Positions 1-9,287 of a stretch of DNA of 64,000 bases are shown here, piece after piece. Below the pieces are notes generated by a model, which did not search any database, was not told the origin of the DNA, and saw only the letters and a program-made list of their open reading frames with translations. Origin of the DNA: Pseudomonas denitrificans (nom. rej.). Lineage in GTDB: Bacteria > Pseudomonadota > Gammaproteobacteria > Pseudomonadales > Pseudomonadaceae. Within the stretch, counting starts at the first letter, position 1. Each line of letters begins with the position of its first letter. The position numbers were made by a program, and so were the translations under genes. The DNA lies in assembly GCF_008807415.1 (NCBI RefSeq), contig NZ_CP043626.1:4440501-4504500 (forward strand). Reading direction: 5' to 3'.

Positions 1-1196
1 CCCGCCAGCTGCAGAAGAGCGCCCGCCCGGCGCAACGCACGCTGCTCGAATATCGCCTCAACGAAGAATCCAACGACGGCGTAAAAGCCGCCCTGCAACT
101 GGCCCTGGCCAACCTGCAGCTGGCCGACCCGGCTCCGGCGGTGCGCCTCTCCGCCGTGCGCCTGCTGGGCGAGTCCGGCGACCCGCAGGCACGCACTCGC
201 CTGGAGAATCTGCTCGATCCCGCCGTCGAACCCGACGATTCGGTACGCACCGCCGCCGCCACCAGCCTCGGCCAGGTCAAGCGCCGGCTGCTGATGGGCG
301 ACCTGCTCGGCCAGGCCTTCAGCGGCCTGTCGCTGGGCTCGATCCTGCTGCTCGCCGCCCTCGGCCTGGCGATCACCTACGGCCTGCTCGGGGTGATCAA
401 CATGGCCCACGGCGAGATGCTGATGCTCGGCGCCTACTCCACCTATGTGGTGCAACTGCTCTGCCAGCGCTACGCGACCGGCCTGCTGGAGCTGTACCCG
501 CTGCTCGCCCTGCCGGTGGCCTTCCTGGTCACCGCGTGCATCGGCATGGCGCTGGAGCGCACGGTGATCCGCCATCTCTATGGGCGCCCGCTGGAAACCC
601 TGCTCGCCACCTGGGGCATCAGCCTGGTGCTGATCCAATTGGTGCGCGTGCTGTTCGGCGCGCAGAACGTCGAGGTGGCCAACCCGGCGTGGCTGTCCGG
701 CGGCATCCAGGTGCTGCCCAACCTCGTGCTGCCGTGGAACCGTATCGTCATCATCGGCTTCGCACTGTTCGTGCTGGCACTCACCTGGCTGCTGCTCAAC
801 CGTACACGGCTGGGCCTGAACGTCCGCGCCGTCACCCAGAACCGCAACATGGCCGCCTGCTGCGGCGTGCCCACCGGCCGCGTGGACATGCTCGCCTTCG
901 GCCTCGGCTCGGGCATCGCCGGCCTCGGTGGCGTGGCGCTGTCGCAGGTTGGCAACGTCGGCCCGGACCTGGGCCAGAGCTACATCATCGACTCCTTCCT
1001 GGTGGTGGTGCTCGGCGGTGTCGGCCAGCTCGCCGGCAGCGTGTTCGCCGCCTTCGGCCTGGGCGTGGCGAACAAGATCCTCGAACCGCAGATCGGCGCG
1101 GTGCTGGGCAAGATCCTGATCCTCGCGCTGATCATCCTGTTCATCCAGAAACGTCCGCAGGGGCTCTTCGCTCTGAAAGGGAGGGTCATCGATTGA
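1..1196 (+). CDS. urtB: Urea ABC transporter permease UrtB, 5' end cut by window
   Basis: This is one of the two membrane permeases of the high-affinity urea importer UrtABCDE in the inner membrane. The reading frame is open from base 3, so the start lies before the window; 397 residues are visible. The first roughly 95 residues are a soluble helical, HEAT-like segment (LLGESGDPQAR, SVRTAAATSLG), as in UrtB proteins carrying an N-terminal extension. Livh-type membrane helices follow, with the family motif GVINMAHGEMLMLGAY and a C-terminal GGVGQLAGSVFAAFGLG. The stop overlaps the urtC start by four bases, so the two are translationally coupled. Urea specificity is inferred from urtCDE and urease downstream. 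Confidence 0.95.
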   Translation, partial: RQLQKSARPAQRTLLEYRLNEESNDGVKAALQLALANLQLADPAPAVRLSAVRLLGESGDPQARTRLENLLDPAVEPDDSVRTAAATSLGQVKRRLLMGDLLGQAFSGLSLGSILLLAALGLAITYGLLGVINMAHGEMLMLGAYSTYVVQLLCQRYATGLLELYPLLALPVAFLVTACIGMALERTVIRHLYGRPLETLLATWGISLVLIQLVRVLFGAQNVEVANPAWLSGGIQVLPNLVLPWNRIVIIGFALFVLALTWLLLNRTRLGLNVRAVTQNRNMAACCGVPTGRVDMLAFGLGSGIAGLGGVALSQVGNVGPDLGQSYIIDSFLVVVLGGVGQLAGSVFAAFGLGVANKILEPQIGAVLGKILILALIILFIQKRPQGLFALKGRVID

Positions 1197-2272
1197 ACCA
1201 GCCACTTACCGTGACGGCCGCGCAGAAGGCCGGCCCGAAACTCACCGCCGGGCTCGTCGGCGCCGCCCTCGTCGTGCTGCTGATCCTGCCGCTGCTGCAC
1301 CTGCTGCCGGAGAACCACGCGCTGCACCTCTCCGCCTACGGGCTGACGCTCACCGGCAAGATCCTCTGCTACGCCATAGTCGCGCTGGCCCTGGACCTGG
1401 TCTGGGGCTATGCCGGCCTGTTGTCGCTGGGCCACGGGCTGTTCTTCGCCCTCGGCGGTTACGCCATGGGCATGTATCTGATGCGCGAGGCGGCCGGCGA
1501 CCAGTTGCCAGCCTTCATGACCTTCCTCTCCTGGACGGAGCTGCCCTGGTACTGGGCCGGCACCCAGCATTTCCTCTGGGCACTGTGCCTGGTGGTGCTG
1601 GCGCCCGGCCTGCTGGCGCTGGTATTCGGCTTCTTCGCCTTCCGCTCGCGGATCAAGGGCGTGTACTTCTCGATCATGACCCAGGCGCTGACCTTCGCCG
1701 GCATGCTGCTGTTCTTCCGCAACGAGACGGGCTTCGGCGGCAACAACGGCTTCACCAACTTCCGCAGCATCCTCGGCTTTCCGATCACCGCGCCGGGCAC
1801 CCGCGCGGCGCTGTTCATCGCCATCGTCCTGCTGCTGGCGGCGAGCCTGGCCATCGGCTTCGCCCTGGCGCGCAGCAAGTTCGGCCGGGTGCTCACCGCC
1901 CTGCGCGACGCCGAGAACCGCCTGATGTTCTGCGGCTATGACCCGCGCGGCTACAAGCTCTTCGTCTGGACCCTGAGCGCCGTGCTCTGCGGTCTCGCCG
2001 GCGCGTTGTTCGTGCCGCTGGTGGGGATCATCAACCCCAGCGAAATGTCGCCGACCAACTCCATCGAGGCCGCCGTCTGGGTCGCCCTCGGCGGGCGCGG
2101 CACGCTGATCGGCCCGCTGCTCGGCGCAGGCGTGGTGAACGGCGCGAAGAGCTGGTTCACGGTGGCCTTCCCCGAGTACTGGCTGTTCTTCCTCGGCGCG
2201 CTGTTCATCATCGTCACCCTGTACCTGCCGCGCGGCATCCTCGGCCTGATCAAGCGGGAGAAAGAGCAATGA
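1193..2272 (+). CDS. urtC: Urea ABC transporter permease UrtC
   Basis: This is the second permease (LivM type) of the urea importer, 359 residues. I chose the TTG start at 1193 because it gives a TTGA overlap with the urtB stop, and a GGGAGG ribosome binding site lies seven bases upstream; any longer reading would run inside urtB. The protein has many hydrophobic helices and the LivM-family signature around WGYAGLLSLGHGLFFALGGYAMG, with the cytoplasmic loop ALRDAENRLMFCGYDP near residue 240 expected to contact the ATPases. It ends RGILGLIKREKEQ. The last four bases overlap the urtD start. It should work as a heterodimer with UrtB. Confidence 0.95.
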   Translation: MNQPLTVTAAQKAGPKLTAGLVGAALVVLLILPLLHLLPENHALHLSAYGLTLTGKILCYAIVALALDLVWGYAGLLSLGHGLFFALGGYAMGMYLMREAAGDQLPAFMTFLSWTELPWYWAGTQHFLWALCLVVLAPGLLALVFGFFAFRSRIKGVYFSIMTQALTFAGMLLFFRNETGFGGNNGFTNFRSILGFPITAPGTRAALFIAIVLLLAASLAIGFALARSKFGRVLTALRDAENRLMFCGYDPRGYKLFVWTLSAVLCGLAGALFVPLVGIINPSEMSPTNSIEAAVWVALGGRGTLIGPLLGAGVVNGAKSWFTVAFPEYWLFFLGALFIIVTLYLPRGILGLIKREKEQ

Positions 2273-3123
2273 GAGCAGTCCCCCACCTGATGCTGGAACC
2301 GGCCTACGATCCCAACCGCGACCCGGGCGCCAGCCGCGATGCCATCGGCATCGGCTCGAGCGCCAGCGGCCAGCTGGACGTGCGCCACGGCACCATCCTC
2401 ACCCTGGAAGACATCAACGTCAGCTTCGACGGCTTCCGCGCCCTGCGCGACCTCACGCTGTACATCGGCGTCGGCGAGCTGCGCTGCATCATCGGCCCCA
2501 ACGGCGCGGGCAAGACCACGCTGATGGACGTCATCACCGGCAAGACCCGTCCGGACAACGGCAAGGCCTACTTCGGCGAAACCCTCGACCTCACCCGCAT
2601 GAGCGAGGTGGAGATCGCCCAGGCCGGCATCGGTCGCAAGTTCCAGAAGCCCACGGTGTTCGAGGCGCTCTCGGTGTTCGAGAACCTGGAGCTCGCGCAG
2701 AAGACCGACAAGTCGGTGTGGGCCAGCCTGCGGGCGAAGCTCTCCGGCGAGCAGAAGGACCGCATCGAGCAAGTGCTCACCACCATCCGCCTGCGCGAGT
2801 CGCGTAACCGCCCCGCCGGGCTGCTCTCCCACGGGCAGAAGCAGTTCCTGGAGATCGGCATGCTGCTGGTGCAGGAGCCGCAACTGCTGTTGCTGGACGA
2901 GCCGGTGGCAGGCATGACCGACGCCGAGACCGAGTTCACCGCTGAGCTGTTCAAGTCCCTCGCCGGCCAGCACTCGCTGATGGTGGTGGAGCACGACATG
3001 GGCTTCGTCGGCAGCATCGCCGACCACGTCAGCGTGCTGCACCAGGGGCACGTGCTGGCCGAGGGTTCGCTGGAGGAAGTGCAGGCGAACGAGCAGGTCA
3101 TAGAGGTCTATCTCGGCCGCTGA
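2269..3123 (+). CDS. urtD: Urea ABC transporter ATP-binding protein UrtD
   Basis: This is a cytoplasmic ATPase subunit (LivG type) of the urea importer, 284 residues. It has a Walker A motif GPNGAGKT at about residues 76-83, a signature motif LSHGQKQ in place of the canonical LSGGQ (normal for the UrtD/LivG group), and Walker B LLLLDEP followed by the switch histidine in VVEHDMGF. About 40 residues precede the ABC domain, as in other pseudomonad UrtD proteins. The ATG overlaps the urtC stop (ATGA). Unusually for this operon, a 162-bp gap with an inverted repeat separates it from urtE. Confidence 0.95.
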   Translation: MRAVPHLMLEPAYDPNRDPGASRDAIGIGSSASGQLDVRHGTILTLEDINVSFDGFRALRDLTLYIGVGELRCIIGPNGAGKTTLMDVITGKTRPDNGKAYFGETLDLTRMSEVEIAQAGIGRKFQKPTVFEALSVFENLELAQKTDKSVWASLRAKLSGEQKDRIEQVLTTIRLRESRNRPAGLLSHGQKQFLEIGMLLVQEPQLLLLDEPVAGMTDAETEFTAELFKSLAGQHSLMVVEHDMGFVGSIADHVSVLHQGHVLAEGSLEEVQANEQVIEVYLGR

Positions 3124-3139
3124 CGTTCACTCCACAGCA

Positions 3140-3224
3140 TGGGTATCGCTGCGCTCCACCCATCCTACGCACGCATTTCGCCGGGAGGCACGGCGTAGGT
3201 TGGCGTGGAGCGAAGCGATACCCA
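3140..3224. repeat. REP-like inverted repeat inside the urt operon
   Basis: Two arms of 31 and 32 bases (3140-3170 and 3193-3224) are near-perfect reverse complements around a 22-base loop. The core of each arm is GGAGCGAAGCGATACCCA or its complement. It sits between urtD and urtE, where neighbouring urt genes otherwise overlap, so it looks like an inserted interspersed palindrome. It could form a stable mRNA hairpin. There is no T-run, so it is not a simple terminator. Confidence 0.75.
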
Positions 3225-3285
3225 ACAGCGCTCGAGGCACGGCAGCCGTAAAGGCATATCAAGACTCTCCACAGGGGCAACTCCC

Positions 3286-3984
3286 ATGCTGCAAGTCGAC
3301 AAACTGCACCAGTACTACGGCGGCAGCCACATCCTGCGTGGCCTGTCGTTCGACGCGAAGATCGGCGAGGTCACCTGCCTGCTCGGGCGCAACGGCGTGG
3401 GCAAGACCACCCTGCTGCGCTGCCTGATGGGCCTGGTGCCGGCCAAGGACGGCAAGGTCAGTTGGGAGGGCAAGCCGATCACCGGCTTCAAGCCGCACCA
3501 GCGCGTGCATGCCGGCATCGCCTACGTGCCACAGGGGCGGGAAATCTTTCCGCGCCTGACGGTTGAGGAAAACCTGCTGATGGGCCTGTCGCGCTTCAGC
3601 GCCGGCGAAGCCAAGGCCGTGCCGGAGTTCATCTACGAGTTGTTCCCGGTGCTGCGGGAGATGAAGCAGCGTCGCGGCGGCGATCTTTCCGGCGGCCAGC
3701 AGCAACAGCTCGCCATCGGCCGCGCGCTGGCCAGCCGGCCGCGCCTGCTGATCCTCGACGAGCCCACCGAAGGCATCCAGCCCTCGGTGATCAAGGAGAT
3801 CGGCGCAGTGATCCGCAAGCTCGCCGAACGGGGCGACATGGCCATCCTGCTGGTGGAGCAGTTCTACGATTTCGCCGCCGAACTGGCCGACCAGTACCTG
3901 GTGATGTCCCGTGGCGAGATCGTCCAGCAGGGCCGTGGCGCAGACATGGAAAGTGACGGCGTGCGCGGGTTGGTGACCATCTGA
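3286..3984 (+). CDS. urtE: Urea ABC transporter ATP-binding protein UrtE
   Basis: This is the second ATPase (LivF type) of the urea importer, 232 residues. The ATG at 3286 is preferred over upstream in-frame codons because it gives the family N-terminus MLQVDKLHQYYGGSHILRGL, while the upstream part of the frame lies in the repeat element. Walker A is LGRNGVGKT (about 33-41), the signature is LSGGQQQQLAIGRAL, and Walker B is LLILDEPTEGIQP. It should pair with UrtD under UrtBC. It is the last transporter gene, and the following GNAT gene starts about 80 bp later. Confidence 0.95.
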   Translation: MLQVDKLHQYYGGSHILRGLSFDAKIGEVTCLLGRNGVGKTTLLRCLMGLVPAKDGKVSWEGKPITGFKPHQRVHAGIAYVPQGREIFPRLTVEENLLMGLSRFSAGEAKAVPEFIYELFPVLREMKQRRGGDLSGGQQQQLAIGRALASRPRLLILDEPTEGIQPSVIKEIGAVIRKLAERGDMAILLVEQFYDFAAELADQYLVMSRGEIVQQGRGADMESDGVRGLVTI

Positions 3985-4061
3985 GACGACCTGTCACTGG
4001 CGGATGACGGCGGCGGGTGGCAAGCTGCCAGGCCCCGTATTCGTTTTTCCTGGAGCCTGCC

Positions 4062-4514
4062 ATGCCGATCACCCTGCGCCCCGCCGTCAACGACGACGCC
4101 GGATTCGCCGCGGTCTGCGTGGCGGCGGCCTACGCCCAGTGGATTCCCAAGCTGGGTCGCAAGCCTGGGCCGATGCTCGACGACTACCACGCGGTGATCG
4201 CCGAGGACCGCGTGCTGATCGCCGAACAGGACGGCGCACCGGTCGGCCTGCTGGTGATGCGCGAGACCGACGAGGGCTTCCTGCTCGACAACATCGCCGT
4301 GCTGCCCGAGTGCGCTGGCCAAGGTGTCGGCCGCGTGCTGCTGGTGCATGCCGAAGAGGCCGCCGTGCAATTGGGCTACCAGTCGCTGTACCTCTACACC
4401 AACGAGCGCATGGTGGAGAACATCGAGCTGTACGCGAAGAACGGCTACCAGGAATACGCGCGCCGGCTGGAGAACGGCTTCCGCCGCGTGTACATGCGCA
4501 AGCAGCTGGGCTGA
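4062..4514 (+). CDS. GNAT family N-acetyltransferase
   Basis: This is a 150-residue single-domain acetyltransferase. The start at 4062 (MPITLRPAVNDD) follows a TGGAG ribosome binding site, and the family pattern begins there, so an upstream in-frame ATG at 4017 is not used. The acetyl-CoA pyrophosphate loop is QGVGRVLL at about residues 87-94, after the beta-4 strand FLLDNIAVLPE. The C-terminal YAKNGYQEYARRLENGFRRVYMRK is typical of small GNATs. The substrate cannot be read from sequence. It occupies the place of PA4863 between the urea transporter and urease, which suggests co-inheritance with nitrogen genes but does not prove a role in urea use. Confidence 0.85.
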   Translation: MPITLRPAVNDDAGFAAVCVAAAYAQWIPKLGRKPGPMLDDYHAVIAEDRVLIAEQDGAPVGLLVMRETDEGFLLDNIAVLPECAGQGVGRVLLVHAEEAAVQLGYQSLYLYTNERMVENIELYAKNGYQEYARRLENGFRRVYMRKQLG

Positions 4515-4550
4515 GCGACCCCACGGCCTGGCGGTCCTACAGAGAAACTC

Positions 4551-4567
4551 CGCACCAATGCGGTGCG
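4551..4567. promoter_or_regulatory. NtrC enhancer-like site upstream of ureD
   Basis: The inverted repeat CGCACC-N5-GGTGCG contains GCAC-N7-GTGC, the conserved core of NtrC binding sites (consensus TGCACC-N5-GGTGCA). It lies about 150 bp upstream of a sigma-54 promoter, a normal enhancer distance. A further half-match, GCAC-N7-GCAC, follows at about 4582-4596. NtrC control is inferred from motif and context. Confidence 0.65.
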
Positions 4568-4699
4568 CAGAATTCCGTGATGCACCGCAACTGCACTCAT
4601 ATCTGACCGATCGGACAATCGTCTCGACCTTCGTCGAACCCGCGCCGACGCTGTCTTGTCGCACGTCTGAAGAGCGCCACGCACTATCCTGGCGCATCC

Positions 4700-4715
4700 C
4701 GGCACGCTGATTGCT
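4700..4715 (+). promoter_or_regulatory. Sigma-54 promoter of the ureDAxBC operon
   Basis: The sequence CGGCACGCTGATTGCT matches the sigma-54 consensus TGGCACG-N4-TTGCT except for its first base. The -24 GG is at 4701-4702 and the -12 GC at 4713-4714, with correct spacing. Transcription would begin near 4726, about 20 bases before the ureD ATG. Confidence 0.75.
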
Positions 4716-4748
4716 CTGTCCTGAGCATCCCTGGTTTCGCAGCTGCCC

Positions 4749-5582
4749 ATGAACGCACCGGCCACCCTCTTCCACCCCGCCTGGCATGCCGAGCTTGAGC
4801 TGGCCTACGCCCGCATCGGCGACGGCACACGGCCGGTCACCCGGCGTCACCTCGGGCCGTTGCGGGTGCAGAAGCACCTGTACGCGGAAGGGCCGCAGGT
4901 CTGCCAGCACATCGTCGTGCACCCGCCCGGCGGCATCGCCGGCGGCGATACGCTGAACCTCGATATCCACGCCGGCCAGGACAGCTGGGCGCAGCTCACC
5001 AGTCCCGGCGCGGCCAAGTGGTACCGCGCCGGCTGCCCGGCGAAGCAGCAGCTGAACGTGCGCGTCGACCCCGGCGCCACGCTGGAATGGCTGCCGCAGG
5101 AAACCATCGTCTACTCCGGCGCGCAGGCCGAGCTGACGACGCGTATCGACCTCGAAGCGGATGCCCGGCTGTTCTACTGGGACGTCGTCGCCCTCGGCCG
5201 CCCGGCCAGCGGCGAGCGCTTCGAAGATGGCCACTTCGCCGCCGCCCTGGACATCCGCCGCGACGGCCAGCGCCTGTGGCACGAACGCCAGCGCGTGACC
5301 GGCAACGACCGCCTGCTCGACTCGCCCATCGGCCTGGCCGGCCACCCGGTGATGGCCACGCTGATCGCCAGCGGGCAGATCGACGCGGCGCTGATCGAAG
5401 CCTGTCGCGCCATCCCCTGCCAGGGGCGCGGCAACCTCACCCAACTGCCCGGCCTGGTGGTCGCCCGCTGCCTCGCCCACGAGGCGCTGCACGCCCGCGC
5501 CTGGCTCATCGAACTCTGGCGCCGGCTGCGGCCGGCGCTGCTCGGCCGCGAGGCCGTTCCTCCCCGAATCTGGAGCACCTAA
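4749..5582 (+). CDS. ureD: Urease accessory protein UreD
   Basis: UreD (UreH) is the scaffold that binds apo-urease and, with UreF and UreG, passes Ni2+ and CO2 to the UreC active site. It is 277 residues, a normal length. Family blocks visible are [32 protein letters not shown] (split here as LRVQKHLY and [10 protein letters not shown]), [10 protein letters not shown] and WLPQETIVY. Residues around [17 protein letters not shown] match the central UreD strand region. It is the first gene of the structural operon and is followed one base later by ureA. The sigma-54 promoter directly upstream implies expression under nitrogen limitation. Confidence 0.95.
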   Translation: MNAPATLFHPAWHAELELAYARIGDGTRPVTRRHLGPLRVQKHLYAEGPQVCQHIVVHPPGGIAGGDTLNLDIHAGQDSWAQLTSPGAAKWYRAGCPAKQQLNVRVDPGATLEWLPQETIVYSGAQAELTTRIDLEADARLFYWDVVALGRPASGERFEDGHFAAALDIRRDGQRLWHERQRVTGNDRLLDSPIGLAGHPVMATLIASGQIDAALIEACRAIPCQGRGNLTQLPGLVVARCLAHEALHARAWLIELWRRLRPALLGREAVPPRIWST

Positions 5583-5583
5583 C

Positions 5584-5886
5584 ATGGACCTGACTCCCCG
5601 CGAGAAGGACAAGCTGCTGATCTTCACCGCCGGCCTGGTCGCCGAGCGCCGCCTCGCCCGCGGTGTAAGACTCAACTACCCGGAGGCCGTGGCGCTGATC
5701 TCCGCCGCGCTGCTCGAAGGCGCGCGGGATGGCCAGACGGTCGCCGACCTGATGCACTACGGCACCACGCTGCTGAGCCGTGAACAGGTGATGGAAGGCG
5801 TACCGGAAATGATCCCGGAGATCCAGGTGGAAGCCACCTTCCCGGACGGCACCAAGCTGGTCACCGTGCACCAGCCCATCGCCTGA
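5584..5886 (+). CDS. ureA: Urease gamma subunit UreA
   Basis: This is the small structural subunit of urease, exactly 100 residues as is usual. The hallmark sequence [21 protein letters not shown] opens the protein, followed by [15 protein letters not shown] [22 protein letters not shown] and the C-terminal [23 protein letters not shown] ending. It packs with UreB and UreC in the (ABC)3 cytoplasmic enzyme that hydrolyses urea to ammonia and carbamate. It starts two bases after the ureD stop with an adequate ribosome binding site (GGAGCACC) inside the ureD end. Confidence 0.97.
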   Translation: MDLTPREKDKLLIFTAGLVAERRLARGVRLNYPEAVALISAALLEGARDGQTVADLMHYGTTLLSREQVMEGVPEMIPEIQVEATFPDGTKLVTVHQPIA

Positions 5887-5959
5887 TCGCACAGCGGTGC
5901 AAAGACAATGGCAAATGAAGCGTACCGATTCATTTGCCCGACGAACCTGAGGAACCAAC

Positions 5960-6466
5960 ATGCTCATCCGCGACGCCAGCCAAGCCGACCTCGGCAGTCT
6001 GCGCGACATCTACAACGACGCCGTGCTCAACACCACCGCCATCTGGAACGAGGTCGCCATCGACCTGGAGAACCGCCGCGCCTGGCTGGAAGTGCGCGCG
6101 CAGCAAGGCTTCCCGGTACTGGTGGCCGAAGACGGCGGCGAAGTGGTGGGCTACGCCAGCTACGGCCCGTGGCGCGCCTTCGACGGCTTCCGCGAGACGG
6201 TCGAACACTCGGTCTACGTGCGTGCCGACCAGCGCGGCAAGGGCCTCGGCCCGCTGCTGATGCAGGCGCTGATCGAGCGCGCCCGCGCCCAGGGCCTGCA
6301 CGTGATGGTCGCGGCCATCGAGAGCGGCAACATCGCGTCGATCCGTCTGCACGAACGCCTGGGCTTCATCACCAGCGGGCAGATGCCGCAGGTGGGACAG
6401 AAGTTCGGCCGCTGGCTGGACCTGACCTTCATGCAACTGATCCTCGACCCACGGAGCTCCCCATGA
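5960..6466 (+). CDS. Methionine sulfoximine/phosphinothricin-type N-acetyltransferase inside the urease operon
   Basis: This is a 168-residue GNAT protein of the Pat/MddA/YncA family that acetylates the free amino group of methionine sulfoximine or phosphinothricin, toxic glutamine-synthetase inhibitors. Family signs are the N-terminal [20 protein letters not shown] with [30 protein letters not shown], the acetyl-CoA loop QRGKGLG (91-97), and [18 protein letters not shown]4866 (MddA) holds the same place between ureA and ureB in P. aeruginosa. The next gene, ureB, overlaps its end by four bases, so it is co-translated with urease. Activity on methionine sulfoximine is inferred from family and position. 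A general role in detoxifying amino-acid analogues is also possible. Confidence 0.88.
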   Translation: MLIRDASQADLGSLRDIYNDAVLNTTAIWNEVAIDLENRRAWLEVRAQQGFPVLVAEDGGEVVGYASYGPWRAFDGFRETVEHSVYVRADQRGKGLGPLLMQALIERARAQGLHVMVAAIESGNIASIRLHERLGFITSGQMPQVGQKFGRWLDLTFMQLILDPRSSP

Positions 6467-6768
6467 TCCCTGGCGAATACGACATCCAGCCCGGCGAGAT
6501 CGAACTCAACGCCGGCCGCCGCACCCACGCCCTGACGGTGGCCAACAGCGGCGACCGGCCGATCCAGGTCGGCTCGCACTACCACTTCTTAGAAACCAAC
6601 GACGCACTGCTGTTCGACCGTGACGCGGCGCGCGGCATGCGCCTGAATATTCCCGCCGGAACGGCCGTGCGCTTCGAGCCGGGGCAGAGCCGCGAAGTGG
6701 AGCTGGTCGAACTGGCCGGCGAGCGCAAGGTTTATGGATTTGCGGGACGGGTGATGGGCAGCCTCTGA
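6463..6768 (+). CDS. ureB: Urease beta subunit UreB
   Basis: This is the second small structural subunit, 101 residues. The ATG at 6463 overlaps the preceding acetyltransferase stop (ATGA) and gives the canonical start [19 protein letters not shown]; the reading frame extends further upstream but has no ribosome binding site there. Family blocks include [39 protein letters not shown] and [22 protein letters not shown] (conserved end). It joins UreA and UreC in the urease trimer of trimers. Confidence 0.97.
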   Translation: MIPGEYDIQPGEIELNAGRRTHALTVANSGDRPIQVGSHYHFLETNDALLFDRDAARGMRLNIPAGTAVRFEPGQSREVELVELAGERKVYGFAGRVMGSL

Positions 6769-6800
6769 GCGCCCGCAGGACAACAGCCAAGGAGCGCTGG

Positions 6801-8501
<1,701 letters not shown>

Positions 8502-8614
8502 AGAGCGCCCCCCGTGAGACGCGACACATCGCCTGCTTCCGCCACAGCGCAATGATGGCTACCCTGCGCTCCCCCTGGGAAAGAGTCCCGGGGGTTGTAT
8601 CTCAGGAGAGTCAT

Positions 8615-8941
8615 GTGAAGTTTTCCCGTATCGCCGCCACCCTGCTGGCCACCGCCGCCATCGCCGGCTGCACCGGCACCCCGATGAAGACCCAGAACTA
8701 CAGCCCCGAGCAGTACACCGTGATTGGTCACGGTGAAGGCAAGGCCACCGGGATCATGCTGTTCGGCGTCATTCCGATCCAGCAGAACAACCGCTTCGTG
8801 CGCGCCCAGGATGCCGCCGTCAAAGCCAAGGGCGGCGACGCGCTGATCAACACCCAGGTCCAGGAAAACTGGTTCTGGGCCTGGGTCCTGAGCGGCTACA
8901 CCACCACCGTTTCCGGTGACGTGGTCAAGCTGAACAAGTAA
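8615..8941 (+). CDS. Small lipoprotein, unknown function
   Basis: This is a 108-residue protein read from GTG at 8615, which follows a CAGGAGAG ribosome binding site; an ATG two bases earlier is out of frame and stops at once. The signal peptide ends in a lipobox IAGC (Cys19), so it should be a lipidated envelope protein. The mature part has YTVIGHGEGKATGIMLFGVIPIQQNNR and VKAKGGDALINTQVQENWFW, a pattern reminiscent of small TRL-like or YecR-like lipoproteins, but I cannot assign a family with confidence. It lies 113 bp after ureC and probably has its own promoter. Confidence 0.75.
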   Translation: MKFSRIAATLLATAAIAGCTGTPMKTQNYSPEQYTVIGHGEGKATGIMLFGVIPIQQNNRFVRAQDAAVKAKGGDALINTQVQENWFWAWVLSGYTTTVSGDVVKLNK

Positions 8942-9287
8942 GCGCCCCGCGCTTTTCCGGACTGGTGCGCAATGCCCGGTCCGGCTTCCACCCTTGCCAT
9001 AAATCAAGCTTTTTCCCATCCCCCGCCCCGCTGCCCGCCGATTGAGATTCGTCTTATTCGGCAACCTGAACGCGCGCTGAACAATGTGCCCACTGATCCG
9101 CCAGAGCCCTTACCGGCCGCGGGTCCGGCGTGGCGCAAACACTCGCGACCGCGCCTCCCCAAAGCAACTTCCAGCGAAAGCAGGACCCCGATCCGGAACC
9201 CTCCGATCTCCCGCCAGGACAGGCTCACACAGGCGCTGGAAACCCGCCCCGCATCGCCCCACGGCGAGCGGTGCAAGGAGGTTTGCA
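8942..9287. other. Intergenic region before the autotransporter
   Basis: These 346 bases hold no convincing gene. GC-rich frames run through it but lack ribosome binding sites or family patterns. It must contain the autotransporter promoter. The only sharp signal is AAGGAGG five bases before the ATG at 9288. Confidence 0.5.

Noticed and set aside
3124..3285. Small gene between urtD and urtE
   Set aside because: Frames here coincide with the inverted repeat, have no ribosome binding site and no protein pattern.
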